Notes under the pieces: model-generated
What the model saw: only the letters and a program-made list of their open reading frames with translations
Database searches by the model: none
Told to the model about the DNA's origin: nothing
Position numbers and translations under genes: made by a program
From: Pseudomonas massiliensis
GTDB lineage: Bacteria > Pseudomonadota > Gammaproteobacteria > Pseudomonadales > Pseudomonadaceae
Reading direction: 5' to 3'
DNA length: 64,000 nucleotides
NCBI RefSeq assembly: GCF_000826105.1
Contig: NZ_CCYK01000006.1
Coordinates: forward strand, 496,001 to 560,000
Part shown: positions 37,897 through 50,036 of the stretch, one piece after another
Layout of the letters: each line of letters starts with the position of its first letter
Numbering within the stretch: the first letter of the stretch is position 1

Positions 37897-39027
37897 ATGT
37901 CCAGGTTCAGCGACGAATTTCCCCAGGCCGAGGGCCTTGTTTATCTCAACCATGCGGCAGTTTCGCCCTGGCCCCGTCGCAGCGCCGAGGCGGTTGCCCG
38001 TTTCGCCCAGGAAAACGTCCAACAGGGCGCCCGCCACTACCCTGCCTGGCTCACCGTCGAGCAACGCCTGCGCGAACGTTTGTCTCGGCTGCTCAACGCC
38101 CCTTCCACCGATGACATAGCACTGGTGAAGAATACGTCCGAGGCGCTGTCCTTCGTGGCGTTCGGGCTGGATTGGGCGGACGGCGACGAGGTTGTCATCA
38201 GTGCCGAGGAGTTTCCTTCCAACCGCATCGTCTGGGAGGCGCTAGCGCCCCAGGGCGTACGGGTGGTCAAGGTCGACCTTAACCAGCCTGATCCGGAAGC
38301 TGCCTTGCTCGCGGCCTGTGGTCCGCGCACCCGCCTGCTGGCGATCAGCGCCGTGCAATATGCCAGCGGCCTGAAAATGGACCTGCCGCGGCTCGGCCGT
38401 GGCTGCCAGGAACTGGATGTGCTCTTTTGCGTCGATGCCATCCAGCAGCTTGGAGCCGCACCTTTCGACGTGCAGGCCTACGAGTGCGATTTCGCCATGG
38501 CCGATGGCCATAAATGGATGCTTGGCCCTGAAGGCCTTGGGGTTTTCTATTGCCGGGCCGAGCTACGCCCGCGCTTGCGCCTGCAGGAGTATGGCTGGCA
38601 CATGGTGCAGCATATGGGCGACTACAGCCGTGACAGCTGGGCGCCAGCCGAGAGCGCCCGGCGCTTCGAATGCGGCAGCCCGAACATCCTTGGCACCATG
38701 GCGCTGGAGGCAAGCCTTGGCCTGCTGGAAGAAGTCGGAATGGAAAACGTGCAGTCCGCCATTCAACAACGGATCGATCAGCTGATCACCGGCATCGAAG
38801 CCCTGCCGGGCGCACGCATTCACTCACCTCTCGCCGTGCAGCGGCGGGCTGGCATCTTTTCATTCAACGTGGAAGGCAAGGACAGCATTGCCCTGCAGCA
38901 GCGACTCATGGCCGAGGGCGTAATCTGTATTCCTCGCGGAAAAGGAGTACGCTTCTCGCCCCATTTCTATACCAGTGAGCAAACGGTCGACCGGGCCCTG
39001 TCGATAGTGCGTCGTTTGAGCGCTTGA
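37897..39027 (+). CDS. Class-V aminotransferase / cysteine desulfurase-like PLP enzyme
   Basis: Fold-type I PLP enzyme of 376 residues. YLNHAAVSPWPRR opens the domain, VKNTSEALSFVAFGL binds the PLP phosphate, VDAIQQLGAAPFD holds the cofactor Asp, and the Schiff-base Lys lies in DGHKWMLGPEG. C-terminal: FECGSPNILGTMALEASL. Substrate unknown; the family includes desulfurases, kynureninases and isopenicillin-N epimerase-like enzymes. The start at 37897 (MSRFSDEFPQ) is where similarity begins; an ATG at 37867 is possible. Neither has a strong ribosome site. Confidence 0.85.
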   Translation: MSRFSDEFPQAEGLVYLNHAAVSPWPRRSAEAVARFAQENVQQGARHYPAWLTVEQRLRERLSRLLNAPSTDDIALVKNTSEALSFVAFGLDWADGDEVVISAEEFPSNRIVWEALAPQGVRVVKVDLNQPDPEAALLAACGPRTRLLAISAVQYASGLKMDLPRLGRGCQELDVLFCVDAIQQLGAAPFDVQAYECDFAMADGHKWMLGPEGLGVFYCRAELRPRLRLQEYGWHMVQHMGDYSRDSWAPAESARRFECGSPNILGTMALEASLGLLEEVGMENVQSAIQQRIDQLITGIEALPGARIHSPLAVQRRAGIFSFNVEGKDSIALQQRLMAEGVICIPRGKGVRFSPHFYTSEQTVDRALSIVRRLSA

Positions 39028-39081
39028 GGTGTCAAAACCGCGGCTTTTCATTCCAAATCTGTTTAAAAAATGATCACTAGC

Positions 39082-39114
39082 CGGTGGACGAAGGCTAAAG
39101 CTCGCCGATACTAA
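39082..39114 (+). promoter_or_regulatory. Probable sigma-S-type promoter of rgsA
   Basis: The -10 region CGATACTAA (39106-39114) resembles the sigma-S extended -10 (CTATACTTA-like). CGGTGG at 39082-39087 lies 18 bases upstream as a poor -35, which sigma-S tolerates. Transcription would begin near 39120. Confidence 0.5.
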
Positions 39115-39117
39115 AGA

Positions 39118-39235
39118 TGTTGGCGACCCCTACCCCCCATAGGGTACGCCGATAAAGGTGTCGACGGACCGCGCACCTTTGTTTTACTCCTAATGGTCTT
39201 GACCCGGATTCCCCCCCAGAACCCGGGTTTTTTTT
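39118..39235 (+). ncRNA. rgsA: Probable RgsA small regulatory RNA
   Basis: The gap between the aminotransferase gene and tatD holds a sigma-S-like promoter followed after about 118 bases by an intrinsic terminator: ACCCGG (39202-39207), CCGGGT (39223-39228) and a run of eight T to 39235. In P. aeruginosa the small RNA RgsA (about 120 nt, dependent on sigma-S and indirectly on GacA) lies between PA2958 and tatD (PA2959), the same context. Size, promoter type and position agree. I have not aligned the sequence, so the name rests on synteny and layout. Confidence 0.72.
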
Positions 39236-39250
39236 GCCGGGCTGGCGCCG

Positions 39251-40039
39251 TTACGCTGAGCGCGCTCGGGAGAGTGGAAACAGCCGACGGAAGTTTTCGG
39301 TGGTCTGAGCGGCCAGTTCCGTGAAAGGCACGCCGCGCAGATCCGCCAGGAAGGCGGCTACTTCATACACATACTGGGGAAGGTTGGGCTTGCCCCGGTA
39401 GGGAATGGGCGCCAGGTAAGGCGAGTCCGTTTCCACCAGCAGCCGATCCGCCGGAACCTTGCGAGCCACCTCTCGCAACGCCTCCGCATTGCGGAAGGTC
39501 ACGATGCCGGACAGGGAAATGTAGAAGCCCAGGTCAAGGGCCGCCTCGGCCATTGCCCAGTCTTCCGTGAAGCAGTGCAGCACGCCGGCCTGGGGCAACG
39601 CCGCAGCCTTTAGCAGGGCCAGAGTGTCCGCCTGGGCCGCGCGCGTGTGTACGATCACCGGCTTGCCCGTGACCTTGGCAGCGTCCAGATGCAACTGGAA
39701 GGAAGCCTTCTGAACCTCGGCGGTTTCCGGTTCGTAGTGATAATCCAGCCCGGTTTCACCAATGGCTACCACATGAGGATGGTCCAGCTCGGCAAGCAGC
39801 CACTGCAAGTCTGGAACTCCCGTAGGCGCGACGTCCAGCGGATGAATGCCCACCGAGCAGTCCACGTCCGGGTAGCGTCCGGCCAGGTTGCGCACCGCCT
39901 CGGCATTCTCGGCGCTCACGCCAATGCAGAGGAAGTGCCCCACGCCGCGCGAGCGGGCGGCATCGAGGGCGGCCTCCAGCGAGCCGTTGTGGGCACTGAG
40001 GTCAAGACGGTCAAGGTGGCAGTGGGAATCGACAAGCAT
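39251..40039 (-). CDS. TatD-family metal-dependent hydrolase
   Basis: TIM-barrel hydrolase of 262 residues. MLVDSHCHLDRLDL carries the first metal ligands (HCH); GETGLDYHYE, VIVHTRAA, VLHCFTED and VETDSPYLAP give the remaining conserved sites. TatD proteins are 3'-5' exonucleases/DNases involved in repair and in enterobacteria are unrelated to Tat export. Start chosen at 40039 to fit the family; earlier ATGs at 40063 and 40057 are possible. It ends the long leftward operon. Confidence 0.92.
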   Translation of the reverse strand: MLVDSHCHLDRLDLSAHNGSLEAALDAARSRGVGHFLCIGVSAENAEAVRNLAGRYPDVDCSVGIHPLDVAPTGVPDLQWLLAELDHPHVVAIGETGLDYHYEPETAEVQKASFQLHLDAAKVTGKPVIVHTRAAQADTLALLKAAALPQAGVLHCFTEDWAMAEAALDLGFYISLSGIVTFRNAEALREVARKVPADRLLVETDSPYLAPIPYRGKPNLPQYVYEVAAFLADLRGVPFTELAAQTTENFRRLFPLSRARSA

Positions 40040-40063
40040 GGGAACACAGGCAGTCATGGGCAT

Positions 40064-40420
40064 CTACATGGTGTGGGTGGGGCGGTCTGACTTGAGCGCG
40101 CCGGCAAGGTAGGTTTCGATCTTGTTGCGCGCGGTATCGTCTCCCTCGTTGAACTGTACACCTACCCCGGCCGCTCGGTTTCCCTGAGCGCCACGGGGAG
40201 TGATCCAGACGACCTTGCCAGCGACCGGGATCTTTTCCGGTTCGTCCATCAGGTTGAGCAACATGAACAGCTCATCGCCCAGGTGATAGCTTTTAGCCGT
40301 GGGAATGAACAGGCCGCCGTTCTTGATGAACGGCATGTACGCGGCATACAGCACCGCCTTGTCCTTGATCGTCAAAGAAAGTATGCCGCTGCGCGGCCCG
40401 GAAGCGGTGGGCTGGTTCAT
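40064..40420 (-). CDS. pilZ: Type IV pilus protein PilZ
   Basis: PilZ-domain protein of 118 residues, the same size as PilZ (PA2960) of P. aeruginosa. The domain body is present (GGLFIPTAKSYHLGDELFML, AGKVVWITPRGAQGNRAAG, GVGVQFNEGDD) but the N-terminal RxxxR motif required for cyclic-di-GMP binding is missing, as in the original PilZ. It is needed for type IV pilus biogenesis, acting with FimX and PilB. Lies between holB and tatD. Confidence 0.92.
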   Translation of the reverse strand: MNQPTASGPRSGILSLTIKDKAVLYAAYMPFIKNGGLFIPTAKSYHLGDELFMLLNLMDEPEKIPVAGKVVWITPRGAQGNRAAGVGVQFNEGDDTARNKIETYLAGALKSDRPTHTM

Positions 40421-40450
40421 GGTGATTCCTTACTACGAGGAAACCTGCGC

Positions 40451-43189
<2,739 letters not shown>

Positions 43190-43191
43190 TA

Positions 43192-44010
43192 TCAGGTATC
43201 CACAAGTTCGCGGGCGATCTGCTGGAGTTTACGGGTGCGCGGCCCTACCGGCCAGCTCAGCCCGCCGCAACGGCGCACCGGCCAGATACCATAGAGGCTA
43301 TTGCACATGAACACTTCACTGGCCTCGCCGAGTCTTGTCAGGGACACGTCCTCGACCGCGACAGGCTCGCCCTCGCCAGCGCACAGGGCCAGCAGCTCGG
43401 CACGCAGTGTACCCGCCACTCCACAACGGCGCAGGTCCGGGGTGAGCAAGCGCTTTTCATGCACTAGAAACAGGTTGCTGAACACACCTTCGATAACCCG
43501 ACCCTCGGTATCGAGCATCAGGCCCTCGGCGTAGTCCGGGCTCTGCCACTCGGCGCGGGCCAACACCTGTTCCAGCCGGTTCAGATGCTTGAGGCCCGCT
43601 AGGGCCGGTTGCAGCGCCAGCGGTGTGCGACACGGGAAGATCGCGACGCCCTCCTGCTGCCGCTGCGCCGGATACTCTGGCCAGGGCGCCCCCTGGAGGA
43701 TGCGCCTGGGCGCGGCGGCGCCATCCGCCGCATAGCCACGCGGGCTGTCGCCCCGGGTGAGGATAAGCTTGAGCACACCCTCCCCCAGCCTCAGAGCATA
43801 GGCCCGCAGCTCAGCGCGGATAAGCGCTTCGTGGAAAGCCAACCCCAGCCGCTGGCATCCCAGGGCCAGGCGAGCCAGGTGGCGCTCCAGCAGGCTAGGC
43901 CGGCCGCCACGCACACCGATGGTTTCGAACAGTCCGTCACCATAGGCCAGGCCGCGATTGGCCAGGTTTATGTCGGACGCCGGCTGGCCATCGACCCAGG
44001 GTTCCATCAC
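43192..44010 (-). CDS. pabC: Aminodeoxychorismate lyase
   Basis: Fold-type IV PLP enzyme of 272 residues that releases 4-aminobenzoate for folate synthesis. [20 protein letters not shown] and the C-terminal [13 protein letters not shown] fit PabC; the PLP lysine is in [15 protein letters not shown]. Starts within an ATGA overlap of the fabF stop, keeping the classical fab-pabC order. Confidence 0.94.
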   Translation of the reverse strand: MMEPWVDGQPASDINLANRGLAYGDGLFETIGVRGGRPSLLERHLARLALGCQRLGLAFHEALIRAELRAYALRLGEGVLKLILTRGDSPRGYAADGAAAPRRILQGAPWPEYPAQRQQEGVAIFPCRTPLALQPALAGLKHLNRLEQVLARAEWQSPDYAEGLMLDTEGRVIEGVFSNLFLVHEKRLLTPDLRRCGVAGTLRAELLALCAGEGEPVAVEDVSLTRLGEASEVFMCNSLYGIWPVRRCGGLSWPVGPRTRKLQQIARELVDT

Positions 44011-45251
44011 TCGACGAACCGGCGGAATACCAGGGAGCCGTTGGTACCACCAAAGCCGAACGAGTTCGACAACACCACATCGATCGGCATCTTGCGTGCC
44101 TCATGGGGCACAAAGTCCAGGTCACAGTCTTCGTCGGGCTCGTCCAGGTTGATGGTGGGTGGCGCCACCTGATCGCGGATCGCCAGGACGCTGAAGATGG
44201 CTTCCACCGCGCCCGCGGCCCCCAGCAGATGGCCAACCATGGATTTGGTGGAGCTCACCGCCAGCCTGTGGGCATGCTCCCCGAAGACTGTCTTGATCGC
44301 GCGTACTTCGGCCAGGTCACCCGCCGAGGTCGAGGTTCCGTGGGCATTGATGTACTGAACGGCTTCCGGCGCCAGGCCGGCATCCTTCAGGGCATTGGCC
44401 ATGCAGCGGGCAGCGCCGGCGCCATCCTCGGGCGGCGAGGTCATGTGGAAGGCATCGCCACTGGTACCGAAGCCCACCAACTCGGCATAGATCCGTGCGC
44501 CACGGGCCCGGGCGTGTTCCAGTTCCTCGAGCACCAGGGCGCCTGCGCCATCGGACAGCACGAAGCCATCGCGGCCCTTGTCCCAGGGTCGGCTGGCCCG
44601 GGTAGGCTCGTCGTTGCGCGTGGACAATGCCCGTGCCGCGCCGAAGCCACCCATGCCAAGGCCACAGGCGGCCATCTCGGCACCGCCGGCGATCATCACG
44701 TCCGCTTCGCCATAGGCGATGTTGCGCGCGGCCATGCCAATGCAATGGGTGCCCGTGGTGCATGCCGTGGAGATGGCATAGTTCGGCCCCTGGATACCCA
44801 GGTGGATGGACAGGAAGCCTGAGATCATGTTGATGATCGAGCCCGGCACGAAGAAGGGCGATATCCGCCGTGGCCCCTGATCATGCAAGGTGCGGCTGGT
44901 GTCTTCGATGTTGGTCAGGCCACCGATGCCGGAACCCATGGCCACGCCGATGCGTTCACGGTTGTCGTCGGTGATGTCCAGCCCGGCATCGCGCACGGCC
45001 TGAAAGCCGGCGGCGAGGCCGTACTGGATGAAGAGATCGAGCTTGCGCGCTTCTTTCGGTGCAAGGTATTGAGCAACGTCGAAACCCTTGACCGAACCGC
45101 CAAAACGGGTGGAAAACGCTGAGAGGTCCGTATGCTCGATAGGACCGATGCCGCTTTGGCCGGCCAGAATGCCTTGCCAGGTGCTTGGCACGTCGACGCC
45201 CAATGGCGACAGCATGCCCATTCCAGTGACCACGACGCGTCTACGCGACAC
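44007..45251 (-). CDS. fabF: Beta-ketoacyl-ACP synthase II
   Basis: KAS II of 414 residues, which elongates acyl-ACPs. Active-site Cys164 is in [12 protein letters not shown]; the two His are in [11 protein letters not shown] and [12 protein letters not shown]. The start is a GTG at 45251 because AAGGAG lies 7 bases before it and the product then begins [10 protein letters not shown]; the in-frame ATG at 45266 includes that ribosome site. Separated from acpP by a terminator-like hairpin. Confidence 0.96.
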   Translation of the reverse strand: MSRRRVVVTGMGMLSPLGVDVPSTWQGILAGQSGIGPIEHTDLSAFSTRFGGSVKGFDVAQYLAPKEARKLDLFIQYGLAAGFQAVRDAGLDITDDNRERIGVAMGSGIGGLTNIEDTSRTLHDQGPRRISPFFVPGSIINMISGFLSIHLGIQGPNYAISTACTTGTHCIGMAARNIAYGEADVMIAGGAEMAACGLGMGGFGAARALSTRNDEPTRASRPWDKGRDGFVLSDGAGALVLEELEHARARGARIYAELVGFGTSGDAFHMTSPPEDGAGAARCMANALKDAGLAPEAVQYINAHGTSTSAGDLAEVRAIKTVFGEHAHRLAVSSTKSMVGHLLGAAGAVEAIFSVLAIRDQVAPPTINLDEPDEDCDLDFVPHEARKMPIDVVLSNSFGFGGTNGSLVFRRFVE

Positions 45252-45297
45252 AGGGTTCTCCTTCAATACTTTGTTTCACCTTCTTGCCTCATTTAAT

Positions 45298-45333
45298 GAA
45301 AAAACCGCACGCCCACGAAGGCAGTGCGGTTTT
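45298..45333 (-). terminator. Terminator/attenuator between acpP and fabF
   Basis: AAAACCGCAC (45301-45310) and GTGCGGTTTT (45324-45333) form a 10-bp stem; on the leftward transcript the stem is followed by a run of six U (45304-45299). It lies about 30 bases after the acpP stop and probably explains why acpP is made in excess over fabF. Confidence 0.85.
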
Positions 45334-45362
45334 CCCAAGACAAGAAGCGTCGAGTGCGACAA

Positions 45363-45599
45363 TCAGCCCTGATGGGCGTTGACGTAGTCGATGGCTGCCT
45401 GAACGGTGGTGATCTTCTCGGCTTCTTCGTCTGGAATTTCGGTTTCGAATTCTTCTTCGAGGGCCATTACCAGCTCGACGGTGTCAAGAGAATCGGCACC
45501 CAGGTCTTCGACGAAGCTGGCGGAGTTGACAACTTCCTCTTCCTTGACGCCCAGTTGCTCGGCAACGATTTTCTTGACGCGTTCTTCGATGGTGCTCAT
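45363..45599 (-). CDS. acpP: Acyl carrier protein
   Basis: Acidic four-helix protein of 78 residues. Ser37 in the [10 protein letters not shown] motif receives the 4'-phosphopantetheine arm; helix II ([15 protein letters not shown]) is the interaction helix. Carries acyl chains for the fab enzymes, plsX and lipid A synthesis. AGGAG stands 12 bases before the ATG. It lies between fabG and fabF with separate structures on both sides. Confidence 0.98.
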   Translation of the reverse strand: MSTIEERVKKIVAEQLGVKEEEVVNSASFVEDLGADSLDTVELVMALEEEFETEIPDEEAEKITTVQAAIDYVNAHQG

Positions 45600-45633
45600 A
45601 CCTAGTTTTCACTCCTAGTGGATAGTCTGGCAA

Positions 45634-45706
45634 CTGGCCGGTGTGTAAGTTTATAGGAAGGGGACCGCATTTCAAGCTGAATGCGCCCCCGCTGAACACC
45701 GGCCAG
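45634..45706 (-). promoter_or_regulatory. Nested palindrome upstream of acpP
   Basis: An 11-bp perfect inverted repeat, CTGGCCGGTGT (45634-45644) and ACACCGGCCAG (45696-45706), encloses a second hairpin (GCATT/AATGC flanked by GGGG/CCCC). The inner edge is 35 bases before the acpP ATG. A -10-like TATAAA for leftward transcription lies further upstream (45735-45730) with no good -35. It may protect or regulate the acpP mRNA, or end the fabG transcript. Confidence 0.5.
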
Positions 45707-45791
45707 CGACCTCGATAATCGGATGCAGCTTTATAACGGATTTTCGGGCGCTATGTATGACATTTTTTCCGCCACGCCCGATTGAGCTGGA

Positions 45792-46532
45792 TCACATGTA
45801 CATGCCGCCGTTGACCGGAACGGTCGCGCCGGTGACATAAGCGGCGCCCTCGGAAGCCAGGAAACCCACCACCTTGGCGATTTCCTCGGCCTGGCCCAGG
45901 CGGCCCAGAGGGATCTGGCTCAACAGCCCCTCGCGCTGCGCTTCCGGCAGCTCGCGGGTCATGTCCGTGTCGATGAACCCTGGGGTCACCGAGTTGACGG
46001 TGATCCCACGCGAGCCCACTTCACGCGCCAGGGCGCGGCTGAACCCTTCCAGGCCAGCCTTGGCCGCGGCGTAGTTTACTTGGCCGGCGTTGCCCATGGC
46101 ACCCACCACCGAGCCGATACTGATGATACGGCCCCAGCGCGCCTTGGTCATGCCCCGCAGAACCGCCTTGGACAGCCGGTACAGGCTGTTCAGGTTGGTG
46201 TCGATGACATCGAACCATTCATCGTCCTTCATGCGCAGCATCAGGTTGTCACGGGTGATACCGGCGTTGTTGACCAGAATCGCCGGCGCGCCGAAGCGCT
46301 CGGTGATGCTGGCCAAGGCCGCGGCCACGGACGCGTCATCGCAGACGTTCAGCTCAAGGCCGATACCTTCGATGCCGTGCTCCTTGAGGGTGGCGCTGAT
46401 GCGCTCGGCCCCGGAAGCGCTGGTTGCGGTACCGACCACAACCGCGCCCTGGCGGCCCAGTTCCAGGGCAATCGCCTGGCCGATGCCACGACTCGCACCG
46501 GTCACCAGTGCCACTTTACCTTGCAGGCTCAT
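45792..46532 (-). CDS. fabG: 3-oxoacyl-ACP reductase
   Basis: Short-chain dehydrogenase of 246 residues. NADPH motif TGASRGIGQ (11-19), NNAGITRDNL, and the catalytic Ser141, Tyr154 and Lys158 in GSVVGAMGNAGQVNYAAAKAG. Reduces 3-ketoacyl-ACP in each elongation cycle. Start at 46532 with GGAG upstream; the frame extends further without similarity. Confidence 0.97.
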   Translation of the reverse strand: MSLQGKVALVTGASRGIGQAIALELGRQGAVVVGTATSASGAERISATLKEHGIEGIGLELNVCDDASVAAALASITERFGAPAILVNNAGITRDNLMLRMKDDEWFDVIDTNLNSLYRLSKAVLRGMTKARWGRIISIGSVVGAMGNAGQVNYAAAKAGLEGFSRALAREVGSRGITVNSVTPGFIDTDMTRELPEAQREGLLSQIPLGRLGQAEEIAKVVGFLASEGAAYVTGATVPVNGGMYM

Positions 46533-46548
46533 GCCAGCTTCTCCTGTA

Positions 46549-47487
46549 TCAAGCCAGGGCCGCGCGAGCGGCGGCAATGGCATCGGGGGTATCCAGATTG
46601 AAGGTTTCGATGCCGTCGGCGCAGCGCTTGTTCAGCCCCGACAGCACCTTGCCCGGGCCGCACTCCACCAACTGCCGCGCGCCTTGCTGTGCCAGCAGGG
46701 CAACGGATTCGACCCAGCGCACCGGCATGTACAACTGCGCCAGCAGGTTCTGTTTCAGGTCCTGCAGGTTGGCCGGCACCGTGGCGGTGACGTTCTGCAC
46801 CAGAGCAATGCTCGGCAGTTGCCAGTCAATGGCCTCGATGGACTGGGCGAAACGCTCGGCCGCCGGCTTCATCAGCGCGCAGTGGGATGGCACGCTGACC
46901 GGCAATGGCAGGGCGCGCTTGGCACCACGGGCCTTGCAGGCTTCGATGGCGCGGTTGACTGCCTCGGCGCTGCCGGCGATGACCACTTGCCCCGGGGAAT
47001 TGAAGTTCACCGCGCTCACCACTTCACCCGCGGCTGCCTCGGCGCAAGCCGCGATCACGTCTTCATCCTTGAGACCAAGAATGGCCGCCATGCCGCCCTG
47101 CCCTGCCGGCACGGCTTCCTGCATGAGTTGGCCACGACGCTCGACCAGGCGAACCGCGTCGGCCAAACCGACGCTACCGGCCGCGACCAGCGCGCTGTAT
47201 TCACCCAGGCTATGCCCCGCCACATAGGCTGGCGTGGCGCCGCCTTCGGCCTGCCACAGGCGCCACAAGGCAACGGAGGCTGTAAGAATGGCGGGCTGAG
47301 TCTTGTCGGTGCGATTCAGCGTTTCGGCCGGCCCTTGCTGGGTCAAGGCCCAGAGGTCATAACCCAGCGCGTCGGACGCTTCCTTGAAGGTCTCGCCGAT
47401 CAGCGGGTGTTGCGCAGCCTGGTCGGCCAACATGCCAACCGCCTGGGAGCCTTGCCCCGGAAAGACGAATGCGAGGGATGCAGACAT
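46549..47487 (-). CDS. fabD: Malonyl-CoA:ACP transacylase
   Basis: Enzyme of 312 residues. FVFPGQGSQAVGML opens the domain and the nucleophile Ser93 is in AGHSLGEYSALV; the His/Gln region is VPSHCALMKPAAE. It transfers malonate to AcpP. Start at 47487 follows the family N terminus. Sixteen bases separate it from fabG. Confidence 0.97.
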   Translation of the reverse strand: MSASLAFVFPGQGSQAVGMLADQAAQHPLIGETFKEASDALGYDLWALTQQGPAETLNRTDKTQPAILTASVALWRLWQAEGGATPAYVAGHSLGEYSALVAAGSVGLADAVRLVERRGQLMQEAVPAGQGGMAAILGLKDEDVIAACAEAAAGEVVSAVNFNSPGQVVIAGSAEAVNRAIEACKARGAKRALPLPVSVPSHCALMKPAAERFAQSIEAIDWQLPSIALVQNVTATVPANLQDLKQNLLAQLYMPVRWVESVALLAQQGARQLVECGPGKVLSGLNKRCADGIETFNLDTPDAIAAARAALA

Positions 47488-47580
47488 TGATGCGCCCTTA
47501 TTGATGCTGTGGTCGAAAATGTTCCAGGCCACGGCATGGAACGATAAACCCAGAGTTGGATGATAGTGGGAACCGGCCGG

Positions 47581-48615
47581 TCACATTCTACCCTCGCCAG
47601 CCTGCCCCGGCGCACCCCAGGCCGCCAACCCTTTGGCCAGCTGGCGTGGCAGATCATCCTGCACCTGCTGACGGGCACGCTCGATGGCCGCGCGTAAGCC
47701 CTCGACCCCCGCGGCGCCATGGCTTTTCACCACTATCCCTTGCAGGCCCAGGAAGCTTGCGCCGTTGTGACGGGCCGGCACCAACTCTTCACGCAGCCGC
47801 CTCAGCAAGGGCAAGGCCACGGCGCCCGCGAGGCGCGTAGCCCAGCTAGCGTTGAACTGGGCCTCGATGCGCTCGCCGATCATGCTGGCCAACCCTTCGC
47901 TGGCCTTGAGCAGCACATTGCCCACGAAGCCATCGCATACCACCACGTCAGCTTCGCCGCGATAAAGCCCGTCGCCTTCCACGAAACCCACATAGTTGAG
48001 CCCGCTGTCCTGCAGCAAGGCCGCAGCGGCACGAACCTGCTGGTTGCCCTTGATGTCTTCGGTGCCCACGTTGAGCAGGGCCACCCGTGGTCGTTCCACG
48101 CCCTGGGCCTGGGCCAACACCGCACCCATCCGGGCGAACTGGTGCAGATGCTCGGCGTCGCAATCCACGTTGGCGCCAAGGTCCAGCAACTGGCAATGGC
48201 CGGAGCGGGTCGGTATGGCCGCCACCATGGCGGGACGATCCACTCCCGGAAGCGTCTTGAGCACATGGCGCGACAACGCCATCAACGCCCCGGTGTTGCC
48301 CGCGCTTACCACGGCCTGCACCCTGTCGTCACGCAGGGCTTGCAGCGCGACGCGCATGGAGGCGTCCGGCTTGCCTCGCAAGGCCTGGGACGGCTTGTCG
48401 GTCATGGCGATGACTTCGCTGGCGGGAAGAATCTGCAGGCGCGCGCGATCGACGCCAGGGTAGGCGGCAAGCAGGCTTTCAAGGAGTTGAGGTTGGCCGA
48501 CCAGGGCCAGGTACAGCGAGGGGTGTTCGGACAGGCAGGCCACACAGGCCTGGACAATGCCGCGGGGACCGAAGTCCCCGCCCATTGCGTCGATCGCGAT
48601 GATCTGAGCGGACAA
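47581..48615 (-). CDS. plsX: Phosphate acyltransferase PlsX
   Basis: Enzyme of 344 residues that makes acyl-phosphate from acyl-ACP for phospholipid synthesis. Family motifs: [20 protein letters not shown] at the N terminus, [22 protein letters not shown] and [19 protein letters not shown]. The start codon is TTG (48615), giving first residues [13 protein letters not shown] as in relatives; the next ATG would cut off the conserved front. Three bases after rpmF. Confidence 0.94.
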   Translation of the reverse strand: MSAQIIAIDAMGGDFGPRGIVQACVACLSEHPSLYLALVGQPQLLESLLAAYPGVDRARLQILPASEVIAMTDKPSQALRGKPDASMRVALQALRDDRVQAVVSAGNTGALMALSRHVLKTLPGVDRPAMVAAIPTRSGHCQLLDLGANVDCDAEHLHQFARMGAVLAQAQGVERPRVALLNVGTEDIKGNQQVRAAAALLQDSGLNYVGFVEGDGLYRGEADVVVCDGFVGNVLLKASEGLASMIGERIEAQFNASWATRLAGAVALPLLRRLREELVPARHNGASFLGLQGIVVKSHGAAGVEGLRAAIERARQQVQDDLPRQLAKGLAAWGAPGQAGEGRM

Positions 48616-48618
48616 GGA

Positions 48619-48801
48619 TTACTCGTCAGCGCCCTTGTCGATCACTTTACGGCCACGGTAAACGCCTTCTGGCGAAACGTGGTGGCGCAGGTGAACTTCA
48701 CCGGTGCTCTTTTCAACGGACAGCGCATTGGCCTCGAGGGCGTCGTGGGAACGGCGCATGTCGCGGGCAGAGCGGGATTTTTTGTTCTGCTGAACAGCCA
48801 T
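48619..48801 (-). CDS. rpmF: 50S ribosomal protein L32
   Basis: Ribosomal protein of 60 residues: [20 protein letters not shown] at the N terminus and a gamma-type C terminus without zinc cysteines ([14 protein letters not shown]). It lies between yceD and plsX, the standard yceD-rpmF-plsX order. Confidence 0.97.
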   Translation of the reverse strand: MAVQQNKKSRSARDMRRSHDALEANALSVEKSTGEVHLRHHVSPEGVYRGRKVIDKGADE

Positions 48802-48814
48802 AACTGATTAACTC

Positions 48815-49342
48815 CTAAACGTTTGGGTCACGCTTTAACTGCGCCAATACACTGAACGGGTTGGACCGCGTTACCTCGTCCTCGCTCGGCTCGGGCTCTT
48901 GAAGGCCCGCCGGCTGCTGGCATTCTTCCGGATGATGAGCAGGGATGATCGGCAGCGCGAGCAGGAGCTCGTCTTCGACCATCGCCCGCAGATCCAAGGG
49001 ATCCTCGCCCAGTTCCAGCACGTCATAACCTTTCGGCAACGATTGGGTATTCGCACCCTCCTTCACCACCGCGTATGTACATTCGCTGTGGATGGGAAGG
49101 GTGACCAGCTCAAGACAACGCTGGCAAACCATCTTCACTTCGACGTCGAGATCACTGTGGATCACCACGGTGTGGTCTTCGTCTCGTTCGAAGATGAATT
49201 TACCCTGGACTGTACCGACATCATCGGAAAGCAGGTCGCAAAGTCTCTGCAACTGGGCGAGCGGCAGGCTCCCTTCAAGGGTAGCGCCACGATCGGCCAG
49301 TTTGCGCGGGTCAACGTGAGGTGGAATCGGGTCATTCAACAT
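48815..49342 (-). CDS. yceD: YceD family protein (DUF177, 23S rRNA accumulation protein)
   Basis: Protein of 175 residues. The DUF177 motif with two Cys (VKMVCQRCLELVTLPIHSE) and the acidic segment VLELGEDPLDLRAMVEDELLL are diagnostic. YceD is linked to 23S rRNA synthesis in E. coli. First gene of the long leftward operon; divergent from maf with a 109-base gap. Confidence 0.93.
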   Translation of the reverse strand: MLNDPIPPHVDPRKLADRGATLEGSLPLAQLQRLCDLLSDDVGTVQGKFIFERDEDHTVVIHSDLDVEVKMVCQRCLELVTLPIHSECTYAVVKEGANTQSLPKGYDVLELGEDPLDLRAMVEDELLLALPIIPAHHPEECQQPAGLQEPEPSEDEVTRSNPFSVLAQLKRDPNV

Positions 49343-49451
49343 AGGCGCGACATTCTAGGGATGCCCCCTGGCTGTGTCAAAGGAAATTCGGCCATCGGCA
49401 GCCCGACGGTGGCCGGGTAGAATCAAGCCCCCCTTACAAGGAGAGACCCCG

Positions 49452-50030
49452 ATGCGGCCATTGATTCTGGCTTCCAGCTCAGCCTACCGTCACGCCCTGC
49501 TGAGCCGCCTGGGCCTGCCCTTCCAGGCCGAGGCGCCCGACGTGGACGAACGGCGCGAATCAGGCGAGACGCCCAGCACCCTGGTCACACGCCTGGCTGA
49601 AACCAAGGCCAGGGCATTGGCCAAGCGCTACCCGAACCACCTGATCATCGGCTCAGACCAAGTGGCAGTGCTGGGCGACCAGGTACTGGGCAAGCCCGGC
49701 GGCTTCGAAAAGGCCCTGGAACAACTGACCGCCGCCAGCGGACGCGTGGTGACCTTTCTCACCGGCCTGGCCCTGCTGGACAGCCACAGCGGCCAATGCC
49801 AGGTAGATGTGGTGCCGTTCACCGTACACATGCGCCAGCTACCGGAAAACGTCCTGGCGCGCTACCTGAGGGCCGAGCAACCCTATGACTGCGCCGGCAG
49901 CTTCAAGGCCGAGGGCCTTGGGGTGAGCCTGTTCGAGCGCACCGAGGGGGCGGACGCCACCAGCCTGGTAGGCCTGCCACTCATCCGCCTGGTCGGGATG
50001 CTGGGCGCGGCAGGTATCGCCGTGCCCTGA
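49452..50030 (+). CDS. Maf-like nucleotide pyrophosphatase (YceF type)
   Basis: Protein of 192 residues. LILASSSAYRHALLSRLGL, the E-R region VDERRESGETP and IIGSDQVAVLGDQVLGKPG are typical of Maf. The YceF subgroup hydrolyses modified pyrimidine nucleotides such as m7GTP; the subgroup is inferred from its position beside yceD. AAGGAG lies 9 bases before the ATG. Convergent with sppA, with 6 bases between stops. Confidence 0.92.
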   Translation: MRPLILASSSAYRHALLSRLGLPFQAEAPDVDERRESGETPSTLVTRLAETKARALAKRYPNHLIIGSDQVAVLGDQVLGKPGGFEKALEQLTAASGRVVTFLTGLALLDSHSGQCQVDVVPFTVHMRQLPENVLARYLRAEQPYDCAGSFKAEGLGVSLFERTEGADATSLVGLPLIRLVGMLGAAGIAVP

Positions 50031-50036
50031 CCGGCT

